The translations under genes and the position numbers were made by a program. A DNA stretch of 48,869 nt from Mangrovibacter plantisponsor. Its GTDB lineage: Bacteria; Pseudomonadota; Gammaproteobacteria; Enterobacterales; Enterobacteriaceae. Where the stretch lies: positions 1-48,869 of the forward strand of contig NZ_QGTS01000025.1 in NCBI RefSeq assembly GCF_003182475.1, in the 5' to 3' direction. Below, piece after piece: positions 28,301 to 35,666 of this stretch (positions within the stretch are counted from its first letter, which is position 1; the number at the start of each line of letters is the position of its first letter). Below the pieces are notes generated by a model. The model was not told where the DNA came from. It made no database searches and saw only the letters and a program-made list of their open reading frames with translations.

Positions 28301-30008
28301 CCGCATTGTGAATACGTCCCGCGACAGAGATAACATGCGCCAGATTATTTTCCTGTGTGATTAGCTTTACATGGCATGTTTCTTCAAGACGGGTGTAGGC
28401 TTCATGTAGTTCATCAATGATTACCGTAAATCGAATATTTTTCTGGCGAAAAGGGCAGTCTGGATTACGTCTGAAGTGTTCATCACGAAGATAAGCAACC
28501 TGCCCGGTATGGCCAGCTGCCGCAACGGTGCTGATCTGTGGATCTTTGGGAGCCAGCTTGCCGCCAATCAGCAAATCGAAACCTACGGACTCAAAATGCA
28601 CACCTTCACCTCGCTGACGAGGCGCCAGTCGGTAAGTTGATGTGTCGAACTTATTTGTAGTCATTAATAGCACCGACGGGCGGTACTGGCAAACTTCGAA
28701 AGGCAATACCTGTTTGATAAGCTCGAAGTAGACTTCGTGTACGCTTAGTTCAGACTTGCTTGGTTTTCGTGCTGTCTCCGCGTGTTGCATTCGCTCTTGG
28801 CGCGCCTGGAGCCCGCGACGAATGTACTCTTTAATGGAAGCTTTTTCACTATCTGGTCCAAATAGTAATTTACAGGCTGACTCAATCGTATTGCGGATAC
28901 TATGACGACAGTTTTTTAGCTGCTCTTCAAGAATTTCTCTTTCGTAGTTGGTATCCTGAGAACCGTATGTTGTCAGCTTTTTTAACTGCTCTTCACAGCG
29001 ATCAATTTGTGAGACATGGTAATTGAGCGAACGCATTGCGCTGCCAATATATTTGCTACCTTTCGCCCCTTCGTACCACTGAATATAGCGGTCGCGATTT
29101 TTCAGGCCCGTGGCCCAGTCCATAAAGTCGAGATCGGCAATATCCTTACGAGAGAGAACGCAAATGAATTCGCCGCCAGAAGCCAGAATTTTGTCTTTCT
29201 GGCTGCTATCCAGGTCGATTTGTGATTTTTGCGGCGACATGAACAGCAGGTTGGTAAAGCCACCTTCGGGAAACAGATCATCTGACTTTTGTTTTTTGGC
29301 GAAACACTCCAGATATTCGACATACCCTTGAATTACGCCATAACTTTTGCCGAACCCCGTGCCATCGGAACTGAAGATGACCTCCGCGCCATCACGTTCA
29401 TGCACGTGGTAAAGTTGAGAAACTTGGGCGCGGCAAGCGTTAATATCTTCAACCAGCGTTATGTCAGGAATTTGCCTGGAGATGAGATCCTGCAGATTAT
29501 TATTGATAGTTATCTCTCCAACACGCTCACACTTACGGTAACTATTGATGGTTATTTGGCCACTGTCGATCAGAAGCTTTTCTATCTGCATGGAGGAAAG
29601 ATGCAAGGCTTTTGCAATTTCATTGATAGTATTGGACAGTGATTCGTGTGGATTGCTATTCGTGAAGTGGTTTAGTGCTGCTGCAACGGTATCTGGATGC
29701 AATGCTTTTCTGAGAGTGGGAAAGGTGAGGCTGTAATCGTATAGCGCCAAATCATTGTTTATCAGACAGCGAAACAGCTGTTTAGTGGGATCGCCTCCAG
29801 GACGGCTGGCAAATCCCAGGATTTTTGCCTGTTCGAGTCGATACAACAATGCTGCGGCATCGCGATCAGGTGAGTCAAATGCATCGTGAAGCTGCTGGCT
29901 AAATGGCATTGTGGCATTCAGCCGGTTATGGCTGACCAACGCGGAAAAGTGCTGACGTACCAAGGTAAGCAGCTTACAATCTTCCTTTATAGTCCAGTTT
30001 TTTCTCAT
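25299..30008 (-). CDS. Large SF2 helicase with C-terminal PD-(D/E)XK-like nuclease domain
   Basis: A 1,569-residue protein. An N-terminal helical region contains an HTH-like segment (IAKALHLSSMQIEKLLIDSG, about 131-150). SF2 motifs follow: GTGFGKS (about 216-222), IIDELHEAY (Walker B variant DELH), VIGLSATSGF (III), SSYKSAGTGLNYF (V) and VVQAVGRVERRDT (VI). At the C-terminus GEYLF (E about 1387), FFDRF (D about 1420) and LCIDVKRW (D about 1433, K about 1435) reproduce the spacing of a PD-(D/E)XK nuclease. I chose ATG at 30008 over 30044 because AAGGGG precedes it. It is the first gene of a two-gene operon. It would unwind and cut DNA; target and self-discrimination are unknown. No described system with this pair comes to mind. 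Confidence 0.8.
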   Translation of the reverse strand: MRKNWTIKEDCKLLTLVRQHFSALVSHNRLNATMPFSQQLHDAFDSPDRDAAALLYRLEQAKILGFASRPGGDPTKQLFRCLINNDLALYDYSLTFPTLRKALHPDTVAAALNHFTNSNPHESLSNTINEIAKALHLSSMQIEKLLIDSGQITINSYRKCERVGEITINNNLQDLISRQIPDITLVEDINACRAQVSQLYHVHERDGAEVIFSSDGTGFGKSYGVIQGYVEYLECFAKKQKSDDLFPEGGFTNLLFMSPQKSQIDLDSSQKDKILASGGEFICVLSRKDIADLDFMDWATGLKNRDRYIQWYEGAKGSKYIGSAMRSLNYHVSQIDRCEEQLKKLTTYGSQDTNYEREILEEQLKNCRHSIRNTIESACKLLFGPDSEKASIKEYIRRGLQARQERMQHAETARKPSKSELSVHEVYFELIKQVLPFEVCQYRPSVLLMTTNKFDTSTYRLAPRQRGEGVHFESVGFDLLIGGKLAPKDPQISTVAAAGHTGQVAYLRDEHFRRNPDCPFRQKNIRFTVIIDELHEAYTRLEETCHVKLITQENNLAHVISVAGRIHNAVLSLERRKKPKEAQTTFEQEMVKFITILRDLLAKKCELSPGTTLGSILEMFRDQLGAFEVNGDAAERIISITRNVFSFNPKMYVNEEGLKRIRMRNSEGDITRTELYYEVENDASDTNPTLHDLFQLVSVILAACSDITNRHFKRWVKNGGQDNSSSQNTPLGQFVDAANNVAGVVRHIFDRTTDKNLLIDHFYTYLQPKTVFTMTPIVELNYVNSGAERTIILAFEMDLVQELPEAMLLRLLTGTHNKVIGLSATSGFSHTKNGNFNRHFLERYSRDLGYRVIERKKTDIDTLRALRALRASIRNVDFRVFDDKQLKLTDIYQNCEIYRRTYDNFFDALKKPLEYDLKNTYKRRQYQRELEALLLAAYEGKNSLILSLSGTFKRAFISAWRTHQSAWRQQYGMHSRCDEKTDNDKKHDQILTFTPFKGRHTVHLVFFDSPLANVEDIRQETYLQNSNTVLVFMSSYKSAGTGLNYFVKYHDGDINDINAPRLDVDFERLVLINSSFYSEVKDNSGNLNTLPNYVTVLKHYADDDITVHKLADFNVNFAHGENYRLLMAEHDMSLFKVVVQAVGRVERRDTLLKTEIFLPRDVFRNVAFQFAALSEDSGNEVVSESMSLLNHRLMEECEKLSQNQSFSDAEQRYAFEQAIVENGRRIDAVHKRVLKTDWINQVRAGNLEYLELCNLFRASDSFTDPMRWLEKLQANSLYAANRQMQSIHHALFIDRHQGNQTILLCHKRGPDGLVHRDYSALSDFAGGAREYRPELTLFPQYRNDVDFTPGNLVGELIRECDNIQETAFKKWVPNPRLVPLLKGNVGEYLFDKVLKSYGVTPLSDQQVFERLEPLVYEFFDRFIEVGNDLLCIDVKRWATQLDDLTRAEETLEKSNNKIRQIRNITSQKADTEGQKQLQAVLSGRYERIRFVYLNVAYSQNPNNLMWQDNVDHTIHYLNLLQTDYQYYQPKNRESGRAQENSKLSMTLDINPMLLTLLGVEKLPTKGKVS

Positions 30009-30019
30009 TCTTCTTCCCC

Positions 30020-30112
30020 TTAATATAAATGCACCTGCAACCACTCAGCCAAACGCTCAACGTCAAAACCCGTAATCCATACTCCCACGCCAAAAACGTC
30101 TTCGATAAATAT
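30020..30112 (-). pseudogene. C-terminal remnant of an unknown gene
   Basis: In the minus frame ending at the TAA at 30020-30022 there is a coherent tail of about 30 residues ending VWITGFDVERLAEWLQVHLY. Immediately upstream in that frame are two TGA codons, while neighbouring frames continue protein-like text (LAKSISEKCLENMMNIY), suggesting one or more frameshifts. It lies just before the helicase-nuclease start. No family is assigned and the call could be chance. Confidence 0.3.
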
Positions 30113-31100
30113 TCATCATATTTTCGAGGCACTTTTCAGAGATGCTCTTGGCAAGACGGGACTCAGGGGGACAAACCTTCCTGTAGTGCATTGCTTAGCG
30201 TCTGCTTAACTTTCCCGAGCGTGTTTTTCAACTTCAACTACGGCAGCAAATGACAGGGTCTTAAAACCGTGCAGGATAGGCCATATCTACAACGTGTTTA
30301 CTATTTGAGCACACACTGTGATAGGGCAGTCACCTTTCCGATAAATGGTGAACCGTCCCTGACGAACAACAACATGAACGCACATCTCTTCATCGCCTGA
30401 TCAAAGTAGCTGCCAACTATTTTTCGCCTCAACATTGATGTTTTTTTACTAACGATTTCGACTACCTTCCGAAGCGACCACAACAAATAAAATATTGGTT
30501 ACATATCAGTCTTATATCACCGGAGTAAGTTGACTTTTGATTAGCTATTTCAAGATATTAATAGCTAATCATGCTTCCCCAAATTGCTTACTTATAGCAA
30601 AGTCATATAGCATAAACTGAAGGGCGAATTGTTAAATCATACCGTGACTGCGCTGAAGAACAAGCATAAAAGCCACATAGTTAACATGGTTTATGTATTT
30701 CAGTTGAATGATAAATAGACAGTATAAAATCCAATCCAATAGCCGCGTTCAAGCGATTAATTTTTTGATGGGCTTAACAAGCACGAGCTGCAATGTCGGC
30801 AAATCCACTTGGTTGCTGGAAGAATATGATACCTTCAACACCTAGCCGATTATCTCCGCCGTTGGCAGAGAACCGTTCAGCGTTGTTAGCCAACAGTTAT
30901 AAATTTAAATTAATGGCTAGAAGAATCTATCTCGGGGTAGATCATCAACATTACTTACTCTAAACCACGTTACACATGGCCTCCGGCGCAGCGAAGTCAT
31001 CAAAAAAGAGTATTATAAAAATATGTTGAATTCCGCCTTTAAGGAGAAAGGTTGCCTGGCAGTCGTAATGCCGTTGACGATACAGCGCACAACACGGGTA
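30113..31100. other. About 1 kb AT-rich region without a convincing gene
   Basis: Between the helicase-nuclease operon and the integrase I see only short ORFs without ribosome binding sites or family resemblance, plus the palindrome at 30539-30570. It should contain the promoter of the 25299-30008 gene. Parts read as fragmented protein-like sequence and may be decayed island genes. Confidence 0.45.
30539..30570. repeat. 11-bp inverted repeat, possible operator
   Basis: GATTAGCTATT at 30539-30549 and AATAGCTAATC at 30560-30570 are perfect complements around a 10-base AT-rich spacer. There is no adjacent T-run on either strand, so a protein-binding palindrome (regulator or recombination directionality factor) is more likely than a terminator. 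No nearby regulator gene is seen. Confidence 0.4.
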
Positions 31101-31141
31101 TAAACAGCCATTTCATTGATAAATAACTGAATGGCTGTTTA
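31101..31141 (-). terminator. Hairpin downstream of the integrase
   Basis: TAAACAGCCAT (31101-31111) pairs with ATGGCTGTTTA (31131-31141), 7 bases past the integrase stop codon. The minus-strand exit reads TTTATACC, a weak T-run, so it is probably a modest intrinsic terminator. Confidence 0.5.
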
Positions 31142-31148
31142 TATTCAA

Positions 31149-32414
31149 TCAAGATAAGGGTTCATTAATCTTTGCATAGAGATAAGGTGATGTGGCCTCA
31201 TTGCGATTCGCATCAAGATAATCCGCCCACCACTGCAGCATCAACCTGCGCTCCCCCAGATGTTCCGCTTTATGGATGTAGGCAGCCCTAACAGAGCTAC
31301 GCTCCTGATGGCTCATCTGCCGCTCCACTGCATCCCTCGACCACAATCCTGATTCAATAAGTGAACTACACGCCATCGTCCTGAAACCATGCCCACAGAC
31401 TTCCGTTTTCGTGTCATAGCCCATAACTCGCAAAGCCTTGTTCACCGTGTTCTCACTCATGGGTTTACGGGGATCGTGATCGCCTACGAAAATCAGCTCT
31501 CGATTCCCATTCATGCTTTTAATCTTTTCCAGAATAGTTAAGGCTTGCCGCGACAAAGGAACAAGGTGAGGTGTCCGCATCTTCGAACCTCGCTGAGAAT
31601 GTTTAACACTTTCCAGCGGCTCACGCTCTCCCGGAATCGTCCACATGGCCGTTTTAAAATCCACTTCTGACCAGCGGGCAAAGCGCAGCTCGCTTGAGCG
31701 GATAAAGACTAACAAGGTAAGTTCGACAGCAAGTCGGGTTAATGGTCTTCCGGAATAGTGATCAATGCGATGAAGTAATTCAGGAATACGATTAAGCTCC
31801 AAAGCCGCACGATGCTGTCTTTTCGCCGTAGCAACCGCACCGGCAATCTCTTGCGCAGGATTGTAGTCGATTAAACCACTCTGAACGGCAAAGCGCATAA
31901 TCGCGGTAGTACGCTGCTGTAAACGGGCGGCAACTTCGAGCCGCCCGGATGACTCGACGGCTTTGATGGGGACAAGCAGATCCCGCGTCTTCAGTTCCGC
32001 AATGTTCCGCTTACCGATGGCAGCAAAGAGATTATCTTCGAGGCTTTTCAATACACGAGCGCTATGCGATGCAGACCACTTCTGATTGCTGGCGTGCCAT
32101 TCTCTGGCTACCACTTCAAACGTTATCGCCTCTTGCTCCTGCTCTACCTTTACGGCTTTCTTGTTCTCACTGGGATCGACGCCATTCGCTAATAGCTTAC
32201 GCGCTTCATCTCTGCGTGCCCTGGCATCCGCCAGCGAAACTTCAGGGTATTTCCCAAGCGCCAGCATCTTCTCCTTACCGCCGAAGCGATAACGAAGCCG
32301 CCAATATTTGGAACCGTTAGGGTGAACCAGCAAAACCATGCCTTCACCGTCAGTAAGTTTATAGGCTTTTGCTTCAGGCTTAGCCGAACGAACCTTCACA
32401 TCACTCAGAGCCAT
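31149..32414 (-). CDS. P4-type tyrosine recombinase/integrase at leuX
   Basis: A 421-residue site-specific recombinase that integrates and excises the island. It has the N-terminal arm-binding DUF4102 region of P4-like integrases (MALSDVKVRSAKPEAKAYKL, LALGKYPEVSLADARARRDEARKLL), a SAM-like core-binding domain, and a catalytic domain. Visible active-site residues are R in IRSSELRFARW, H-x-x-R as HGFR, H in QMSHQERSS, and the tyrosine in RAAYIH. Start ATG at 32414 is chosen over 32465 because AAGGAT precedes it and the family starts there. It lies about 200 bases from the 3' end of leuX, the usual arrangement for elements using this tRNA. It appears intact. Confidence 0.93.
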   Translation of the reverse strand: MALSDVKVRSAKPEAKAYKLTDGEGMVLLVHPNGSKYWRLRYRFGGKEKMLALGKYPEVSLADARARRDEARKLLANGVDPSENKKAVKVEQEQEAITFEVVAREWHASNQKWSASHSARVLKSLEDNLFAAIGKRNIAELKTRDLLVPIKAVESSGRLEVAARLQQRTTAIMRFAVQSGLIDYNPAQEIAGAVATAKRQHRAALELNRIPELLHRIDHYSGRPLTRLAVELTLLVFIRSSELRFARWSEVDFKTAMWTIPGEREPLESVKHSQRGSKMRTPHLVPLSRQALTILEKIKSMNGNRELIFVGDHDPRKPMSENTVNKALRVMGYDTKTEVCGHGFRTMACSSLIESGLWSRDAVERQMSHQERSSVRAAYIHKAEHLGERRLMLQWWADYLDANRNEATSPYLYAKINEPLS

Positions 32415-32575
32415 GATGAGTATCCTTTCAAGGGTTCTGTGTGGGTACAAACATAATCGAACCACGATATACCCGCAGATGTACCCACTTCAGTAAGTTG
32501 ATGTAGATTGAATCAGGTTGACTTAGGTTGAGTGTAAAAGCGAGGAAAGCCTTGCAGATACTGGATTTCAGGCAC

Positions 32576-32599
32576 AAAAAAAGACGTCCGTTGACGTCT
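32576..32599 (-). terminator. Intrinsic terminator of leuX
   Basis: On the minus strand AGACGTC and GACGTCT form a 7-bp stem with a 4-base loop, followed by seven T (plus-strand A-run 32576-32582). It sits 14 bases after the encoded CCA of the tRNA. Confidence 0.85.
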
Positions 32600-32612
32600 A
32601 TTGATGTTCCGA

Positions 32613-32697
32613 TGGTGCCGAAGGCCGGACTCGAACCGGCACGTATTTCTACGGTTGATTTTGAATCAACTGCGTCTACCGATTTCGCCACTTCGGC
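32613..32697 (-). tRNA. leuX: tRNA-Leu (anticodon CAA)
   Basis: An 85-base type II tRNA with encoded CCA (tgg at 32613-32615). The acceptor arm GCCGAAG pairs with CTTCGGC. The anticodon arm TTGATTCAAAATCAA carries CAA, the variable arm is long, and the T-arm has GGTTCGAGTCC. It matches the E. coli leuX sequence I remember. It decodes UUG and is a classic integration target. The gene is intact, with its 3' half next to the integrase, so the element recreated the tRNA end when it inserted. Confidence 0.97.
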
Positions 32698-32725
32698 ACT
32701 GAAGGGTATGCGGAAAACGTGAAGG

Positions 32726-32753
32726 ATTATACCTGTTCCCATTCATGGCGCAA
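32726..32753 (-). promoter_or_regulatory. Sigma-70 promoter of leuX
   Basis: On the minus strand TTGCGC (32748-32753) and a perfect TATAAT (32726-32731) are separated by 16 bases. The -10 lies about 28 bases upstream of the tRNA 5' end. Confidence 0.75.
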
Positions 32754-32991
32754 GGCTTATCCCTACGTCTTGCTGCCGTATGCTGAAAAAACCGCCAACC
32801 CAATCATTACCTTACCGTGAACACCCCCCACCGCCGCCCCCACCACTATCAGATTCCTGGCGCTGGCTTTTCCCGCCCACTTCCGCCAGCATATCTTGTT
32901 ACATCAAACGCTTGCGGTTCTGGTTAATGCCCGGGCTGCGTGCGGTAAGATGTTCTACACTTCAAGTCAGTCCTCAAATCAGGGAACCAAC

Positions 32992-34011
32992 ATGACAATC
33001 ATTAAAAGCTATGCTGCGCCGCAGGCCGGTGCAGAACTGGAACTGTATGAGTTCGATGCCGGGGAACTTGCCGCGGAAGATGTCGAAGTGGACGTAGAAT
33101 ATTGTGGTATTTGCCACTCTGACTTGTCGATGATCGATAACGAATGGGGCATGTCCAGCTACCCACTGGTTGCCGGGCACGAAGTCATTGGCCGGGTCAG
33201 TGCGCTGGGTAGCGCAGCACAAGATAAAGGCCTGAAAGTGGGCCAGCGCGTGGGTATCGGCTGGACAGCACGCAGTTGCGGCCACTGCGATGCCTGCATC
33301 AGTGGCAACCAGGTAAACTGCCAGCAAGGCAGTGTGCCCACCATTTTGAACAAAGGCGGTTTCGCCAACAAAATTCGCGCAGACTGGCAGTGGACAATCC
33401 CGTTGCCGGAATCCATGGATGTCGCGGCGGCAGGCCCGTTGCTGTGCGGCGGCATTACTGTATTTAAACCGCTGCTGATGCACCATATCACCGCCAACAG
33501 CCGTGTAGGCGTGATTGGGATTGGTGGGCTGGGTCACATTGCCATTAAACTGCTGCGCGCCATGGGTTGTGAAGTGACCGCATTCAGTTCGAACCCGTCT
33601 AAAGAGCAGGAAGTGCTGAAAATGGGTGCAGATAAAGTGGTGAACAGCCGCGATCCACAGGCACTTACCGCACTGGCAGGCCAGTTTGATTTAATCATCA
33701 ATACCGTGAATGTGGATCTGGACTGGCAGCCCTACTTCCAGGCGCTGGCCTGGGGCGGAAACTTCCATACCGTTGGCGCGGTAATGAAGCCGTTCCCGGT
33801 GCAGGCATTCACTCTGATTGCCGGTGACCGCAGTGTTTCAGGTTCTGCCACCGGTTCGCCGTTTGAGCTGCGCCAGTTAATGAAACTGGCAGCCCGGGCG
33901 CATGTTTCCCCGCAAACCGAGCTGTTCCCGATGTCGAAAATTAACGATGCACTGCAGCATGTGCGGGACGGCAAGGCCCGTTACCGCGTGGTGTTGCAGG
34001 CAGATTTCTGA
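32992..34011 (+). CDS. ahr: Zinc-dependent aldehyde reductase Ahr (YjgB)
   Basis: A 339-residue medium-chain zinc alcohol dehydrogenase; E. coli Ahr is the same length. It reduces a range of aldehydes to alcohols, mainly with NADPH, in the cytoplasm. Visible are CGICHSD (catalytic zinc ligand), GHEVIGRV, the structural-zinc cysteines in [15 protein letters not shown], and the Rossmann motif GIGGLGHIA. Start ATG at 32992 has AGGGA upstream; an earlier in-frame ATG at 32896 would add an unrelated extension. Its place beside leuX is conserved in enterobacteria and marks the chromosomal side of the island junction. Confidence 0.93.
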   Translation: MTIIKSYAAPQAGAELELYEFDAGELAAEDVEVDVEYCGICHSDLSMIDNEWGMSSYPLVAGHEVIGRVSALGSAAQDKGLKVGQRVGIGWTARSCGHCDACISGNQVNCQQGSVPTILNKGGFANKIRADWQWTIPLPESMDVAAAGPLLCGGITVFKPLLMHHITANSRVGVIGIGGLGHIAIKLLRAMGCEVTAFSSNPSKEQEVLKMGADKVVNSRDPQALTALAGQFDLIINTVNVDLDWQPYFQALAWGGNFHTVGAVMKPFPVQAFTLIAGDRSVSGSATGSPFELRQLMKLAARAHVSPQTELFPMSKINDALQHVRDGKARYRVVLQADF

Positions 34012-34034
34012 TAACGGCTTAATAGGAATAAATA

Positions 34035-34068
34035 ACGGCCAGGCACGCACTGTGCACTGGCCGTTTTT
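34035..34068 (+). terminator. Intrinsic terminator of ahr
   Basis: ACGGCCAG (34035-34042) pairs with CTGGCCGT (34057-34064), followed by five T. It lies 23 bases past the ahr stop. Confidence 0.85.
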
Positions 34069-34095
34069 CAGTTGCTGCTTGCTCACTTGCCACTT

Positions 34096-34356
34096 TCAGG
34101 CACTTTCTTCTTCCAGTTCACTACTTCCCTGAACCGTGCGGCTCTGTTGTGCCGCCAGTTTCTTTTCCTGTTCCCGTGCGCACTGCGCCTGTTCGCAGTA
34201 ACGCCGGAACCGTTCACAAAACCATACTCGCTGGGCATCCGTCATATTGCCGGTGATCGCTTCCACATCCACCTTAAGCCCTTGCGCCCGCATGCGGGCA
34301 AAACTGCGTGCCAGAAAATCAAAATTCTTTAACGCCATCAGTTCTGCTTCACCCAT
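34096..34356 (-). CDS. glgS: GlgS/ScoR-like surface composition regulator
   Basis: An 86-residue protein that carries the GlgS signature: LKNFDFLARSFARMRAQGLKVD, then TGNMTDAQRVWFCERFRRYC. E. coli GlgS (ScoR, 66 residues) affects glycogen accumulation, motility and type 1 fimbriae or exopolysaccharide; the mechanism is not settled. Here the C-terminus is longer and charged (ends SELEEESA). ATG at 34356 is preceded by GGAGGG; a longer in-frame start at 34425 lacks support. In E. coli glgS is elsewhere, so this position between ahr and lptG suggests relocation or an additional paralogue. Confidence 0.8.
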   Translation of the reverse strand: MGEAELMALKNFDFLARSFARMRAQGLKVDVEAITGNMTDAQRVWFCERFRRYCEQAQCAREQEKKLAAQQSRTVQGSSELEEESA

Positions 34357-34524
34357 GCTGTCCCTCCATCTTCCGTTAATGTTGCCTGTAAGCTTTCCTG
34401 CTTTAAGTATTGTCCTCATCGGCATTTGCGAATGGTCAAAAGATGCGCAAGGCAGCAGCTAAACCGGCCAGGGGTCACATTTCAGGGGGAAATACGGGGG
34501 GATCTCTGTGGGGCAAAAAACCCA

Positions 34525-34554
34525 ACAAAAAACCCGCTACACAGAGCGGGTTTT
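34525..34554 (-). terminator. Intrinsic terminator of lptFG
   Basis: AAAACCCGCT (34529-34538) pairs with AGCGGGTTTT (34545-34554). On the minus strand the stem runs into TTTTTT, and a second T-run follows shortly. It is 30 bases past the lptG stop. Confidence 0.85.
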
Positions 34555-34583
34555 GCTGAACATCACAACTACCGTTAGCGCAG

Positions 34584-35666
34584 CTAACTGCGTTTAACCA
34601 GCAACCACAGGCTGATTAGCAGGAAAGATGCGCTGGGCAGGAGTGCGCCCATAATTGGCGGAATGTGGTACACCAGGCTCAGCGGGCCAAAAATCTGGTC
34701 CAGCACATAGAACACAAAGCCACAACTGATGCCGGTTACCACGCGCACGCCCATTGGCACACTGCGCAGCGGGCCGAAAATAAACGACAACGCCATCAGC
34801 ATCATTACCGCCACAGAAACCGGCTGGAATACCTTGCTCCACATATTAAGCTGGTATTTACTTGGGTCCTGCCCGCTGGATTTCAGGTACTTCACGTAGT
34901 TATACAGGCCGCTAATCGACAGGGCATCCGGGTCCAGCGCCACCACGCCCAGTTTGTCCGGAGTGAGTGTCGTTTTCCAGGTACCGTTCACTTTTTGCGA
35001 ACCGGTAATCTGTGTGGGGCTGGATAAGTCAGATTCATCAATCTGCGAAAGCTTCCACACTTTTGCGTCTTTATCAAACTTCGCCGAAGCCGCGTTCTCT
35101 ACTGAAAGCAGGCGGCGTTCTTTGTTGAAGCGATAAATGCTGATATTCTCCAGCTCGTTGTTGCCTTTTACCCGCTGGATAAACACAAAACTGTTACCGT
35201 CTTTCGCCCACAAACCTTGCTGAGTGGAAAGCAGAGAACCACCGTACATCATTTGCGCCCGGTAGTTGCGCGCCATTTGCTCACCCTGCGGGGCAACCCA
35301 CTCGCCAATCGCCATGGTTAACAACACCAGTGGAATGGCGGTTTTCATAACCGAAGCCGCCACCTGCATGCGGGTAAAACCGGAAGCCTGCATCACCACC
35401 AGTTCACTGCGTTGTGCCAGCATCCCCAGCCCCAACAGCGCGCCAAGCAGTGCCGCCATGGGGAAGAAAATCTGGATGTCTTTAGGAACACTGAGAACGG
35501 TATACAGCCCGGCGCCTGCAGCGGTATAACCGCCCTCACCGGCCTTTTTCAACTGATCGACAAACTTGATAATGCCGGAAAGCGAGACCAGCATAAACAG
35601 CGTCATCATAATGGTGTTGAAGATGGTCTTGCCAATATAGCGGTCAAGAACGCCAAACCCTGCCAT
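34584..35666 (-). CDS. lptG: LPS export ABC transporter permease LptG
   Basis: A 360-residue inner-membrane permease, the same length as in E. coli. With LptF and the LptB ATPase it extracts lipopolysaccharide from the inner membrane and passes it to LptC-LptA-LptD. It shows the family start (FGVLDRYIGKTIF), six membrane segments in two groups of three (about 12-125 and 270-358), and a central periplasmic beta-jellyroll. The coupling-helix region near LAQRSELVVMQASG contacts LptB. The start shares one base with the lptF stop (TGATG), so translation is coupled. Confidence 0.96.
   Translation of the reverse strand: MAGFGVLDRYIGKTIFNTIMMTLFMLVSLSGIIKFVDQLKKAGEGGYTAAGAGLYTVLSVPKDIQIFFPMAALLGALLGLGMLAQRSELVVMQASGFTRMQVAASVMKTAIPLVLLTMAIGEWVAPQGEQMARNYRAQMMYGGSLLSTQQGLWAKDGNSFVFIQRVKGNNELENISIYRFNKERRLLSVENAASAKFDKDAKVWKLSQIDESDLSSPTQITGSQKVNGTWKTTLTPDKLGVVALDPDALSISGLYNYVKYLKSSGQDPSKYQLNMWSKVFQPVSVAVMMLMALSFIFGPLRSVPMGVRVVTGISCGFVFYVLDQIFGPLSLVYHIPPIMGALLPSASFLLISLWLLVKRS

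Noticed and set aside
30301-30486. 61-residue ORF upstream of the integrase region
   Set aside because: No ribosome binding site, no family resemblance, and other frames look equally protein-like; treated as part of the gene-poor stretch.
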